Shown: positions 1 to 8,085 of the stretch, piece by piece | How the letters are laid out: each line of letters opens with the position of its first letter | Position numbering within the stretch: the first letter of the stretch is position 1 | From: VRUE01 sp036376775 | Lineage (GTDB): Bacteria > Actinomycetota > Thermoleophilia > Solirubrobacterales > 70-9 | Assembly (NCBI GenBank): GCA_036376775.1 | Contig: DASUZP010000145.1 | Span: 1 to 15,840, forward strand | Length of the DNA: 15,840 nt | Direction: 5' to 3' | Program-made: the position numbers and the translations under genes | The notes under the pieces: model-generated | Told to the model about the DNA's origin: nothing | The model's input: only the letters and a program-made list of their open reading frames with translations | Databases searched by the model: none

Positions 1-1138
1 GCTCGCCCGCGTGCGGGGTGAGCACCGTCGGCGCCTCCCGCGCGGCGATCCGTCCCAACTCCCCGGCGAAGGCGTTGAGGCCGTCGGCGTCCAGTACAAG
101 CGGCGCCGCGATCGCGCCGAGGACCTCGCGGGCGAGCTCGACCGAGCCCGGGTCGCGGCCCATGCCCGGCCCGAGAACGCCGGCGGCAGCCCGCTCGAAA
201 GCACGCAGCAAGGGCTTTGCAGAGGCCGGCGCCAGGCAACCGTCGCCGCCCGGGCAGCCGACCGACATCACCTCCGGCCGGCCCTGCTCGAAGATCGACT
301 CGAGATCGGCCGGCACCGCCACGGTGGCGTAGCCGGCACCGGCCCGGATCGCGGCCTGCGAGGACATCTGCACAGCGCCGGTCAACCCCCGCGAGGCGCC
401 GGCGACGGTCACCTGCCCCGAGCTGAACTTGGTCGAGCGCGGCCCTCGGCGCGGCGCCAGCTCCAGCACCGCAGCATCGATGGTCCCGGCGAACGGCTCC
501 CCCGGGGCGCCGGCCGGTATCCCGATCGGCGCCACCCGCAGTTCGCCCGTCCGCCACTTTCCCGGCGCGATCAGGTGACCGAGCTTGGCGACGTGGAAGC
601 TGACGGTGAAGTCGGCCTCGACCGCGACCCCGGCGACCTCGCCGCTGGAGGCATCGACGCCGGAGGCGATGTCGCAGGCGACAACCGGAGCGCCGCAGGC
701 GGCGATCGCGGCAATCGCCCCCAGCGCCGGCTCGCGCGGCTCGCCCGCAAAGCCAGTGCCGAAGATCGCATCGACGACCGCAGCGGAACCGGCCAGCCGC
801 GGGCCGAGCTCACCGTCGACGTGCTCGGCGGGGAAACGCTCCAGGTTGGCGGCCGCATCGCCGCTCAGCTCCGCGGCCGGCCAGAGCAGCAGCGCCTCGA
901 CCTCGAAACCGGCCTCGGCCAGGTATCGGGCCGCGACAAGCCCGTCGCCGGCGTTGTTGCCCTTGCCGCAGACGACCCGCACCGGCCCCCCGGGCGCCAG
1001 CTCACCGGCCGCCTCCGCCACCGCTCGCCCCGCCGCCTCCATCAGCTCCAGCGAGGGGACCCCCATCGCCTCGATCGCCCAGGCATCGACAGCCCGCATC
1101 CCACCGGCGTCGTAGAGGGGGTTCAGCCAGGGCTCCAT
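1..1138 (-). CDS. nnr: Bifunctional NAD(P)H-hydrate epimerase/dehydratase (partial, 3' end outside window)
   Basis: Repairs hydrated NADH/NADPH. The N-terminal NnrE domain epimerises the R and S hydrates and the C-terminal NnrD domain dehydrates S-NAD(P)HX using ADP or ATP; both act in the cytosol. The minus-strand reading begins MEPWLNPLYDAGGMRAVD and stays open for 379 codons to the window edge without a stop. Visible NnrE signatures are GKGNNAGDG (about residues 58-66) and a VDAIFGTG stretch. NnrD signatures follow: VLGPGMGRD, VLDADGLNAF and TPHAGE at the very edge. About 120-150 residues of the usual full length are probably missing. The ATG at 1138 has no clear Shine-Dalgarno, but TAGGGT lies 8 nt upstream. 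In other actinobacteria nnr sits near glmS and alr. Here the divergent Fic gene separates it from the glmS run. The family call is firm from the motifs. Confidence 0.93.
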   Translation of the reverse strand, partial: MEPWLNPLYDAGGMRAVDAWAIEAMGVPSLELMEAAGRAVAEAAGELAPGGPVRVVCGKGNNAGDGLVAARYLAEAGFEVEALLLWPAAELSGDAAANLERFPAEHVDGELGPRLAGSAAVVDAIFGTGFAGEPREPALGAIAAIAACGAPVVACDIASGVDASSGEVAGVAVEADFTVSFHVAKLGHLIAPGKWRTGELRVAPIGIPAGAPGEPFAGTIDAAVLELAPRRGPRSTKFSSGQVTVAGASRGLTGAVQMSSQAAIRAGAGYATVAVPADLESIFEQGRPEVMSVGCPGGDGCLAPASAKPLLRAFERAAAGVLGPGMGRDPGSVELAREVLGAIAAPLVLDADGLNAFAGELGRIAAREAPTVLTPHAGE

Positions 1139-1146
1139 GGAGGTTC

Positions 1147-1152
1147 ACCCTA
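1147..1152 (-). promoter_or_regulatory. Candidate -10 box (TAGGGT) of nnr
   Basis: TAGGGT on the minus strand ends 8 nt before the nnr ATG. It fits the actinobacterial TAnnnT -10 pattern of leaderless or near-leaderless genes. The same box recurs before the hydrolase gene at 11087 and the membrane-protein gene at 13546. AGGG could instead act as a weak ribosome-binding site; the sequence alone cannot separate the two. Confidence 0.4.
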
Positions 1153-1183
1153 GCCTCGTTTAGGCACAACCTGTGGTGATCTT

Positions 1184-1229
1184 ATGACATTTACAAAACG
1201 TCATTTGATTGATACTTTGTAAACATCAT
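1184..1229 (+). promoter_or_regulatory. Fic promoter with imperfect inverted repeat
   Basis: This is an A/T-rich island in GC-rich DNA. TTTACA (1190-1195) and TACTTT (1213-1218) are spaced by 17 nt and form a plausible -35/-10 pair. It would start transcription within a few bases of the Fic ATG, which has no Shine-Dalgarno. Two arms, ATGACATTTACAAA (1184-1197) and TTTGTAAACATCAT (1216-1229), are inverted repeats matching at 12 of 14 positions, and they overlay the -35 and the -10/start region. ATGAC/GTCAT (1184-1188/1200-1204) is a smaller nested dyad. This looks like an operator, possibly bound by the C-terminal helix-turn-helix-like region of the Fic protein itself (inference). Confidence 0.5.
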
Positions 1230-2397
1230 GATCTTCGAAACACCCGAACTCCGCGAGGACGAGCACGATGTTCTTGGCCTGATTGCAGATCTCCGCCACG
1301 AGCTTCAGGACCGCGTGGCCGAGCCACGCCGCTGGGCAGGGACCCTGAGAAAGATGGCATTCGCGCGGGCAGTCCAGGGCTCCAACAGCATCGAGGGCTA
1401 CAACGCCTCCCTCGACGACGTCGTCGCCGCAGTCGAGGGCGAGCCGACCCTCGATGCAAACGAGGAGACCCAGCTTGCCCTGACCGGGTACCGAGACGCG
1501 ATGACCTACGTCTTGCAGATAGCGGGCGACGACACGCTCGAGGTCGACGAAGGCTTGCTCAAGAGCCTGCACTTCATGATGATCAAGCACGACCTGCGGA
1601 AGAATCCAGGCCAGTGGCGTCCTGGCAGCATCTACGTCCAGAAGGAAGGCGGGGAAACGGTCTACGAAGGGCCTCCTAGCACCGAGGTTCCGTCACTGAT
1701 TTCCGAGCTGCTGCAGGAGACTCGTCGCGACGCGAGCCCCGTCTTGGTCAAAGCGGCGATGGCCCACCTGAACCTGGTTCTGATCCATCCGTTCAGCGAC
1801 GGGAACGGTCGCATGGGGCGATGCCTCCAGACCCTCGTGCTTGCACGCGACCGAGTGCTGGCGCCCGTCTTCTCAAGCATCGAGGAGTTCCTCGGACGCA
1901 ACACGCAGTCCTATTACGACGTGCTCGCTGACGTCGGCGCCGGCTCGTGGCATCCGGATCGCGATGCGCGGCCATGGATTCGCTTCTGCCTGCGCGCCCA
2001 TTTCCTCCAAATCCGGACCATGCAACGCAGGCGAGCTGAGATCGAGGAGCTGTGGAATGGCTGTGTAGCGCTGGCCGAAAGACACGACCTGCCCGAACGC
2101 TGCGCCGCCGCGCTGGTCGATACGGCCTACGGCCTGCGAATCCGTCGAGGGAGCTACCAAGCCGCGGGCAAAGACATGTCCGGCGATGAGATCAGCAATC
2201 AAACCGCCTCCCGAGACCTGAAAGCGATGGTCGACCTGGGACTGCTCGAAGCGGTCGGGGAGCGACGCGCCCGTTACTACCTTGCCGGCGACGACGCCAG
2301 AGGCTTGCGTGAAGCAATTCGTTCCAAGCGCCCCCCGCGAGAGGCCGACGATCCATTCCGGATCGTCCGCGAGCGACGCCAGCTCAGCCTGACTTGA
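1228..2397 (+). CDS. Fic family protein (class II AMP-transferase/adenylyltransferase)
   Basis: Fic enzymes transfer AMP (or related phosphate groups) from a nucleotide to Ser/Thr/Tyr of a target protein. The 389-aa product carries the complete active-site loop HPFSDGNGRMGR (residues 187-198), with catalytic His187 and all anion-hole residues present. An N-terminal inhibitory-helix motif S52-N-S-I-E56-G57 matches [S/T]xxxE[G/N], placing it in the self-inhibited class II. GSIYVQKEGGETVYEGPP (about 133-150) is the target-binding flap. The C-terminal part (about 265-355) looks like a winged helix, with NQTASRDLKAMVDLGLLEAVG typical of a recognition segment plus wing. The gene lies alone on the plus strand between minus-strand housekeeping genes. 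Its wobble positions hold visibly more A/T than its neighbours, which suggests transfer. The start is the ATG at 1228, probably leaderless. The physiological target cannot be inferred. Confidence 0.93.
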   Translation: MIFETPELREDEHDVLGLIADLRHELQDRVAEPRRWAGTLRKMAFARAVQGSNSIEGYNASLDDVVAAVEGEPTLDANEETQLALTGYRDAMTYVLQIAGDDTLEVDEGLLKSLHFMMIKHDLRKNPGQWRPGSIYVQKEGGETVYEGPPSTEVPSLISELLQETRRDASPVLVKAAMAHLNLVLIHPFSDGNGRMGRCLQTLVLARDRVLAPVFSSIEEFLGRNTQSYYDVLADVGAGSWHPDRDARPWIRFCLRAHFLQIRTMQRRRAEIEELWNGCVALAERHDLPERCAAALVDTAYGLRIRRGSYQAAGKDMSGDEISNQTASRDLKAMVDLGLLEAVGERRARYYLAGDDARGLREAIRSKRPPREADDPFRIVRERRQLSLT

Positions 2398-2411
2398 GCC
2401 CTACTTCAGGC
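2387..2411. terminator. Weak hairpin at convergent gene ends
   Basis: GCCTGA (2387-2392) and TCAGGC (2406-2411) form a 6-bp stem with a 13-nt loop spanning the stop codons of the Fic and DUF3352-like genes, which converge 3 nt apart. No T-run follows on either side, so this is a weak candidate for a bidirectional terminator. Confidence 0.2.
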
Positions 2412-3963
2412 CGATGATCAGCCTGGCCGTCGCCAGGTCTTCCTGGGTGGCGGCGCCGAGGGCAAGGAAGCGGATGTTCTTGAGGTATTTCTTCGCTTCT
2501 TCGAAGCCGTCGTCGGAGCTGGCGATCAGCGCGTCGGCCAGGCTCAGGGCCGCGGGCCCGTCGGCGAAGCCGGCGATGGGCGTACCTTCCAGCGAGGCGA
2601 CCGCGTCGTCGTAGGCGGGGTCTTCGGAAAGCGTCTCGCCCTTGCCCGCTTCGGCGAGCAGGCCGGCGAGGGTGGGCGCAAGGCCATAGCCGATCGCGAC
2701 TCGCTCTTCTTTGGCGACGACGACGATCGGCTTGTTGCCCAGTTCGTCGCTGCGGATCGAGAAGCCGTCGTACTTGCCGCTCAGGGCGGTGACGCCGGCG
2801 ACGTGGACACTGCGCAGCAGCTTGCCGATGTTGGCGATCGTTTCGGTCGCCTGCGATCCCTTCGTGGTCAGCACCAGCGCCCCGCCGAGGCTGTTTTCGC
2901 TGCTCCCCGTCGCGAAGATCGCCGCGTCCTGCAGCGAGCCGACAAACCCTTCCAGGTCGATGCCGAGCTGCTTCAGCCCCTTCTTCAGCTGGTTTGGCGG
3001 GACCGTGCCGGGAATCCCTTCTTCGTCGAGGCTGTCGATCGCTTCCTCCAACTGGTTGCCGAAGCCGGAGGCGGCGAGACCGACGAAGGCGTCGCCCGGC
3101 AGCGAGCCGAGCAGCGACGACGCGTCGCCCGTCGGCGCTTTCTGACCGGCGACGGTGCTGCTCAGGGCGACTTCGATCTGGTCGGAGCCGGGCACGATGC
3201 TGGCAACCGCCGTAATCACGTCGCGGGGGATGCCGGCGTTCTGGATGATCTGGCGCAGCTGGGGGCTGATCGGGCCCCCGCCGGACTGGTCGATCAGGGT
3301 GCTGACATCGACGTAGATGTCGGCGAGGCTGCCCTCCGACGCAGCGGAGATCGCCTCGGCGAAGGTGTCTTCGGCGGCGAGCGAGTCGCCTGCGGAGGCA
3401 TCCACCACTTCCCTGAAGATCAGGCCGCCTTCGGCGACGACGAGGAAGTCGCCGACGACGCCGATCGCGTTCCCTTCCGAGCCGCCGACCTCGTAGTCGA
3501 CCCCTTTGTAAGAGGCCTGTCGGTAGGGATCGTCGCTGCTCTTGACCCGGGCGTCGACGAATTCCTGCGTGGCGTCCGTGTCGGTCGATTCGACGATCGC
3601 CCCGACCCCGGTGAAGTTTTCGCCCTCGAGCTTCTCGAAGAAGATCCCGCCGCGCTCTCCCAGCCACGGCTCGACTTCCTTCGCGTAGTCGAACGGTTCG
3701 TCGTCGTCCTGCGCCGAGCCTTCCAGTTTTTCGACGACGTATTCGCCGAGGTTGTCGATTCCGGCGATCTGCATGGCGACAGAATCGGTGTTGGACTTCA
3801 GTTCGCCCGAGGGATTCACGGCGCCTTCGACGAAGACCGGGGCGCCGGGGGGCGCGAGCTCGGCGACGTCGGAGCCCGAGGACGAGGAGCCGCCGCCGCA
3901 ACCTGCGGGAAGGGCGATCAGGGCGGCCGCGGCAAGCGCCGCGATATAGGGACGGGGCTTCAT
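2401..3963 (-). CDS. DUF3352-like secreted lipoprotein, function unknown
   Basis: The 520-aa protein starts with a lipoprotein-like signal: KPR, a hydrophobic stretch and then LPAGC with Cys22. It continues into a Gly/Ser linker (GGGSSSSGSD). The lipobox is slightly unusual because Pro stands at -3. The mature part is acidic and soluble, with alternating short strands and helices and no enzyme motif that I recognise. It opens with APPGAPVFVEGAVNPSG, resembling the 'P.da.vyv...' opening of DUF3352 proteins common in high-GC Gram-positives. These are predicted to sit on the outer face of the membrane. It lies 24 nt downstream of glmS on the same strand, so it may be co-transcribed with the amino-sugar genes. 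TAGGAT 9 nt before the ATG could give it its own promoter. The family assignment is from memory of overall pattern, not a search. Confidence 0.75.
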   Translation of the reverse strand: MKPRPYIAALAAAALIALPAGCGGGSSSSGSDVAELAPPGAPVFVEGAVNPSGELKSNTDSVAMQIAGIDNLGEYVVEKLEGSAQDDDEPFDYAKEVEPWLGERGGIFFEKLEGENFTGVGAIVESTDTDATQEFVDARVKSSDDPYRQASYKGVDYEVGGSEGNAIGVVGDFLVVAEGGLIFREVVDASAGDSLAAEDTFAEAISAASEGSLADIYVDVSTLIDQSGGGPISPQLRQIIQNAGIPRDVITAVASIVPGSDQIEVALSSTVAGQKAPTGDASSLLGSLPGDAFVGLAASGFGNQLEEAIDSLDEEGIPGTVPPNQLKKGLKQLGIDLEGFVGSLQDAAIFATGSSENSLGGALVLTTKGSQATETIANIGKLLRSVHVAGVTALSGKYDGFSIRSDELGNKPIVVVAKEERVAIGYGLAPTLAGLLAEAGKGETLSEDPAYDDAVASLEGTPIAGFADGPAALSLADALIASSDDGFEEAKKYLKNIRFLALGAATQEDLATARLIIGLK

Positions 3964-3972
3964 GCGGCCGGC

Positions 3973-3978
3973 ATCCTA
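3973..3978 (-). promoter_or_regulatory. TAGGAT box before the lipoprotein gene
   Basis: TAGGAT ends 9 nt before the ATG at 3963 and lies in the 24-nt gap after glmS. It may be a -10 element for a near-leaderless transcript. Its AGGA, 10 nt from the ATG, could alternatively serve as a ribosome-binding site. Confidence 0.3.
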
Positions 3979-3987
3979 CTGGCGCCG

Positions 3988-5844
3988 CTACTCGACCGTG
4001 ACCGTCTTGGCCAGATTGCGGGGCTGATCGACGTTGAGGCCACGCCCGCGGGCGATGTCGTAGGCGAGCAGCTGCAACGGCAGGATCGCCAGGATCGGCT
4101 GCAGAATCCAGTCGCTGGCGGCGACCTCGATCGCCTCGTCGGCGACCTTCACCGCCTGCTCGTCGCCCGCGGTGACGATCGCGATCGTCTCGGCGCCGCG
4201 CGCCCGCACCTCTTCGACATTCGAAAGGACCTTGCCGAGAACGGGGCTTGCCGTCGCCACACAGACGACCGGGGTCGACTCGTCGAGCAGGGCGATCGGG
4301 CCGTGCTTCATCTCGCCGGCGGCGTAGGCATCGGTCGGGATATAGGAGATCTCCTTCAGCTTCAGGGCCCCCTCGAGGCAGACCGGCAGGCCGATGTGGC
4401 GGCCGAGATAGAGGAAGAACTGCTGGTCGGAGTGGGTGGCGGCAACCTCGCGGACGCGCTCCTGGCAGCCCGCCAGCGTCGTCTCGACCTTCGATGGCAA
4501 CGACTTCATCTCGGCGATCAGCTCGGCCAGCCGCTCGCGCGACAACGTCTCGCGCAGCTCCGCCAGCCGCAGCCCGATCAGGTACATCGCCGCCACCTGG
4601 GCGACGAAGGTCTTGGTCGCCGCGACGCTGATCTCCAGACCGCTGCGGGTATAGAGAACCGCGTCGGCGTCGCGCGTCGCCTGGCTGCCGAGCACGTTGG
4701 TGATCGCCATCACCGTGGCGCCGCGCTCGCGCGCCAGCCGCATCGCCGCCAGCGTGTCGGCGGTCTCTCCCGACTGGGTGATGCCGATCACCAGGTCGCC
4801 CTCCCCCACCACCGGGTTGCGGTAGCGGTACTCGGAGGCGACGTCCATTTCGACCGGCACCCGCGCCCACTCTTCGATCGCGTAGCGACCGACCAGACCG
4901 GCGTGGTAGGAGGTACCGCAGGCGACGATCACGATCCGCCTCAACTCGCGCAGGAAATCGTCGTCGAGCTCGAGCTCGGCCAGATCGACGCTGTCATCGC
5001 CGGGAAGGCGATCGGCGATCGTTTCGGCGACGGCGTCGGCCTGTTCGTGGATCTCCTTCAGCATGAAGGTCTCAAAGCCGCCCTTCTCCGCGGCGGCCTC
5101 GTCCCAGTCGATCTCTTCGGCCGAACGCTCGACCGGATTGCCCTCAGCGTCGGCGATCGTCACGCCGGCGCTGTCGATGGTGACGATCTCGTCGTTTTCG
5201 ATCGCCACCGCCCGCCGCGTCTCGGCGAGGAAGGCGGGAATCGCCGAGGCAAGGAAGCTCTCCCCCTCGCCGACCCCGGCGACCAGAGGACACTCCTTGC
5301 GAGCCCCGACCAGCTGGTCGGGGCTGTCGGCGTGCATGGCGACGAAGGCATAGTGGCCGCGCAGTTCGGCGAAGGCGGCGCGGACCGCGGCGGCGAGATC
5401 GCCCTCGTAGTGGCCGGCGATCAGATGGGCGACGACCTCGGCATCGGTTTCCGAGCTGAACTCCTGTCCTTCGGACTCGAGCCGGGCACGCAGCCTGGCG
5501 TGATTCTCGACGATGCCGTTGAGGACGATGTGCACCCGATCGGAGCTGTCGCTGTGGGGGTGGGCGTTCTCCTCGGTGACACGGCCGTGAGTGGCCCAGC
5601 GCGTGTGGGCGACGCCGGTCGTCGCCTGCTCGGCGGCAACCGCGACGCCCCCTCCCTGCGCCTGCTCGTCCATCGCCGCGCGCAGGTTGGCGAGGTTGCC
5701 GACCGCGCGGACGCTGTCGACCCGCCCGTCCTCGACTACCGAGACGCCGGCCGAGTCATAGCCACGGTATTCGAGCTTCTCCAGGCCGGCGACCAAGAGG
5801 TCGCGGCAGGGACGTCCTCCGACATATCCGACGATTCCGCACAT
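3988..5844 (-). CDS. glmS: Glutamine--fructose-6-phosphate aminotransferase (isomerizing)
   Basis: Makes glucosamine-6-phosphate from fructose-6-phosphate and glutamine, the first committed step to UDP-GlcNAc for peptidoglycan. It is 618 aa, the usual length. It begins MCGIVGYVGG with the N-terminal nucleophile Cys2 exposed after Met removal. The glutaminase domain shows HTRWATHG (80-87) and NGIVENH (109-115). The first SIS domain shows VACGTSYHAG (307-316) and TQSGETADT (356-364). The second shows EGALKLKEISYIP (491-503) and AGEMKHGPIAL (509-519). The C-terminus DQPRNLAKTVTVE is the classical substrate-contacting tail. The ATG at 5844 is fixed by the need for Cys at position 2. It lies 32 nt after glmM, which makes the next intermediate, so the pathway pair is probably one operon. 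No glmS ribozyme is visible in this short gap. Confidence 0.98.
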   Translation of the reverse strand: MCGIVGYVGGRPCRDLLVAGLEKLEYRGYDSAGVSVVEDGRVDSVRAVGNLANLRAAMDEQAQGGGVAVAAEQATTGVAHTRWATHGRVTEENAHPHSDSSDRVHIVLNGIVENHARLRARLESEGQEFSSETDAEVVAHLIAGHYEGDLAAAVRAAFAELRGHYAFVAMHADSPDQLVGARKECPLVAGVGEGESFLASAIPAFLAETRRAVAIENDEIVTIDSAGVTIADAEGNPVERSAEEIDWDEAAAEKGGFETFMLKEIHEQADAVAETIADRLPGDDSVDLAELELDDDFLRELRRIVIVACGTSYHAGLVGRYAIEEWARVPVEMDVASEYRYRNPVVGEGDLVIGITQSGETADTLAAMRLARERGATVMAITNVLGSQATRDADAVLYTRSGLEISVAATKTFVAQVAAMYLIGLRLAELRETLSRERLAELIAEMKSLPSKVETTLAGCQERVREVAATHSDQQFFLYLGRHIGLPVCLEGALKLKEISYIPTDAYAAGEMKHGPIALLDESTPVVCVATASPVLGKVLSNVEEVRARGAETIAIVTAGDEQAVKVADEAIEVAASDWILQPILAILPLQLLAYDIARGRGLNVDQPRNLAKTVTVE

Positions 5845-5876
5845 AGAAGGCCGCCAAGAGTAGACGGTGGCGAGTT

Positions 5877-7190
5877 TCAGCCCAGCTCTTTGCCGACCAG
5901 GTCGGCAAGGCGCTTGCAGACGGCGTCGGCCTCGTCGACGCTCGGGGCCTCGACCATCACCCGGACCAAGGGCTCGGTGCCGGAGGGGCGCAGGAGGACG
6001 CGGCCGCGACCTTCCAGCTCGGCTCCCTCGCGCTCGACTGCCTCCCAGACCGCCGTCGCGCCGGCGATCGCCTCGCGGTCGGCGACCTCGACGTTGACCA
6101 GCTTCTGCGGCAGCTTCTCCATCGCCTCGACCGAGGCGAGGTCGCGTCCGGCGAGGGCGCGCATCGTCATCAGCGCCGCGGCGATGCCATCGCCGGTCGC
6201 GGCGAAGCGCATATCGATGATGTGGCCCGACTGCTCGCCGCCCAACGCCCAGCCGCGCTCGCGCAGCTCGTCGAGGACGTAGCGGTCGCCGACCTTGGTC
6301 ACGGCGACCTCGATCCCGTCGGCTTCCCTCGCGCGATGGAAGCCGAAGTTGCTCATCACGGTGACCGCGACGCCGCCGCCGAGCTCGCCGCGCTCGGCCT
6401 GGTTGCGCGCCAGCAGGGCGATCAGCTCGTCGCCGTCGTGACTGCGACCGCCGCCGTCCACGGCCAGGACCCGGTCGCCATCGCCGTCGAAGGCGAAGCC
6501 CACTGTCGCCTCCGAGCCGGCGACGTGCTCGGCAAGGTTGCCGAGGTGGGTGGAGCCGCAGCCGTCGTTGATATTGCGCCCGTCGGGCTCGGTGGCGATC
6601 GCCTCGACCTCTGCGCCGAGCCGTTCGAAGATCGCCGGGGCGACGCGATGGGTGGCGCCGTTGGCGCAGTCGAGCGCGACCTTGACGCCAGTGAGATCGA
6701 GCGGGAAAGCGGCCTCGAGGGCACGCAGGTAGTCCTCTTCGCCACCGTTCAGCTCGCGCACGTGGCCGGCGTCGGCCGGCGTCGGTCCGGCCTCGAGCAG
6801 GGCCTCGATCCCCGCCTCGGCTTCGTCGCCTAGCTTCGTCCCGTTACTGCTGAAGAACTTGATGCCGTTGTCCTTGTAGGGATTGTGGGAGGCGGAGACG
6901 ACCGCGGCGAGGTCGAGTCCGAGGCGACGAACGAGCACCGCAGCGGCGGGCGTCGGCAGCACCCCGCCGAGCAGCGCGTCCCCACCGGCCTCAGCGACCC
7001 CGGCGGCCAGCGCGGCTTCCAGCATCGGCCCCGACTCGCGCGTGTCGCGGACGATCAGCACCTGCGGTCGAGCCACTTCCAGAGATGCGGTGGCAGCCCG
7101 GCCCAGGGCGAGCGCCAGCTCCGCGGTGAGGAACGTCCCAGCCTCTCCTCGGACCCCATCGGTTCCGAAGAGCTTGCGCTCCGTGGTCAC
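5877..7190 (-). CDS. glmM: Phosphoglucosamine mutase
   Basis: Interconverts glucosamine-6-phosphate and glucosamine-1-phosphate for UDP-GlcNAc synthesis. It is 437 aa, within the normal 435-450 range. The N-terminus LFGTDGVRG (7-15) is typical. The catalytic loop SASHNP has the phosphoserine at Ser101. The metal loop is FDGDGDR with Asp235, Asp237 and Asp239. The sugar-binding loop is GEQSGH (318-323) and the phosphate-binding loop is RPSGTEPLVRV (401-411). All key residues are present. The GTG start at 7190 is supported by GAGG with 5-nt spacing and by an intergenic gap of only 10 nt after rpsI. The order rplM-rpsI-glmM is widespread in Actinobacteria and links ribosome output to wall precursor supply. 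Confidence 0.97.
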   Translation of the reverse strand: MTTERKLFGTDGVRGEAGTFLTAELALALGRAATASLEVARPQVLIVRDTRESGPMLEAALAAGVAEAGGDALLGGVLPTPAAAVLVRRLGLDLAAVVSASHNPYKDNGIKFFSSNGTKLGDEAEAGIEALLEAGPTPADAGHVRELNGGEEDYLRALEAAFPLDLTGVKVALDCANGATHRVAPAIFERLGAEVEAIATEPDGRNINDGCGSTHLGNLAEHVAGSEATVGFAFDGDGDRVLAVDGGGRSHDGDELIALLARNQAERGELGGGVAVTVMSNFGFHRAREADGIEVAVTKVGDRYVLDELRERGWALGGEQSGHIIDMRFAATGDGIAAALMTMRALAGRDLASVEAMEKLPQKLVNVEVADREAIAGATAVWEAVEREGAELEGRGRVLLRPSGTEPLVRVMVEAPSVDEADAVCKRLADLVGKELG

Positions 7191-7200
7191 AGCCGCCTCG

Positions 7201-8085
7201 TCAGCGCTTGCTGAACTGCGGCCGCTTGCGGGCCTTCTTCAGCCCCGCCTTGCGCCGCTCCTTGGCGCGCGCGTCGCGGGTGAGGAAGCCACGCCGCTTG
7301 AGCTCGCCGCGCAGCTCAGGGTCGACCTCGATCAGCGCCCGGGAGATGCCGTGGCGCACCGCGCCCGCCTGGCCGCTGACGCCGCCGCCGTGAACTCTGG
7401 CCCGGACGTCGACGCTGCCCTCGTAGCCGGTGATCGTGAGTGGCTGAGACGCCGTCGTCTGATGCAGGGGGCGGGGAAAGAACTCCTCGAGGGGCCGGCC
7501 GTTGATCTCGATCTTGCCGCTTCCGGGCAGCAGGGTGACGCGGGCGATCGCGTTTTTGCGTTTGCCGGTCGCCAGATAACGGGCGTCGCCGGCCATTTTC
7601 GCGGGAGCGCGGCTGGCCGCCTGCTCCTCCTCGTCGGAATCGCCGACAAGGGCGGCCTCGCGCCGCGCTTTCTCCTCTTCCTCGGCTTCCCGCCGCGCCT
7701 GCTCCTCAGCACTGAGCGGCCGCTCGTCGACCTCAACCGCGATCGGCTCCAGGTCGGCACCGGGAATGACATCTTTCTTCTTCTCAGCAGGAGCCGCCTC
7801 AACCTCGAGCTCCTCCTCCTGCTCAGCAACAGGAGACTCACCGACCTCCTCCGCCGGCGCCTCGTCGGCGTCCTCAGCTTCCGCAATCGGAGGCTCAGCG
7901 GACTCTTCCGCAGGGGTTTCGTCCTGTGCCTCAGACCCCTCACCCGCGGGTGGCGTCGGGGGTTGACCCTCCGGCGGGTCAGCCGGAGGGCTACCCCCGG
8001 CGACAGGACCCGCGGCTGAGGCATCCGAACCCTGGGCCTGCGACTCCTCTGAAGTCTCTTCGTTCTGCTGCGGCTCGTCTGCCAT
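7201..8085 (-). CDS. rpsI: 30S ribosomal protein S9 with long acidic N-terminal extension
   Basis: A small-subunit ribosomal protein whose C-terminal tail reaches the P-site tRNA. The S9 domain covers about residues 168-294: ARYLATGKRKNAIARV, then GGGVSGQAGAVRHGISRAL, and the canonical basic end KRPQFSKR. In front lie about 165 residues rich in Glu, Ala, Pro, Ser and Asp, with a charged EEQARREAEEEEKARREAA segment that probably forms a helix (127-145). The extension has no recognisable domain and is predicted disordered. An internal Met164 directly precedes the S9 domain but has no ribosome-binding site, so the long form is preferred. The start is ATG 8085 (GGAG with 8-nt spacing) or GTG 8088 immediately before it. 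Either one overlaps the rplM stop, so translation is probably coupled. Confidence 0.95.
   Translation of the reverse strand: MADEPQQNEETSEESQAQGSDASAAGPVAGGSPPADPPEGQPPTPPAGEGSEAQDETPAEESAEPPIAEAEDADEAPAEEVGESPVAEQEEELEVEAAPAEKKKDVIPGADLEPIAVEVDERPLSAEEQARREAEEEEKARREAALVGDSDEEEQAASRAPAKMAGDARYLATGKRKNAIARVTLLPGSGKIEINGRPLEEFFPRPLHQTTASQPLTITGYEGSVDVRARVHGGGVSGQAGAVRHGISRALIEVDPELRGELKRRGFLTRDARAKERRKAGLKKARKRPQFSKR

Noticed and set aside
11..1153. A 380-codon plus-strand frame over the left edge
   Set aside because: It is the antisense of nnr. The minus strand has clear NnrE and NnrD motifs and no stop to the window edge; the plus product is Arg-rich and motif-free.
2384..4870. An 828-codon minus-strand frame
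   Set aside because: It is out of frame with the lipoprotein and glmS and gives an Arg/Gly-rich product lacking motifs; a GC-skew shadow.
5845..5876. glmS ribozyme upstream of glmS
   Set aside because: The gap to glmM is only 32 nt, far too short for the ribozyme, and no conserved core is present.
2803..6282. A 1159-codon open frame on the plus strand
   Set aside because: It runs antisense through the lipoprotein, glmS and part of glmM, whose minus-strand products have complete family motifs. Its translation is Asp/Gly/Arg-rich low-complexity sequence without a domain, typical of GC-rich antisense frames.
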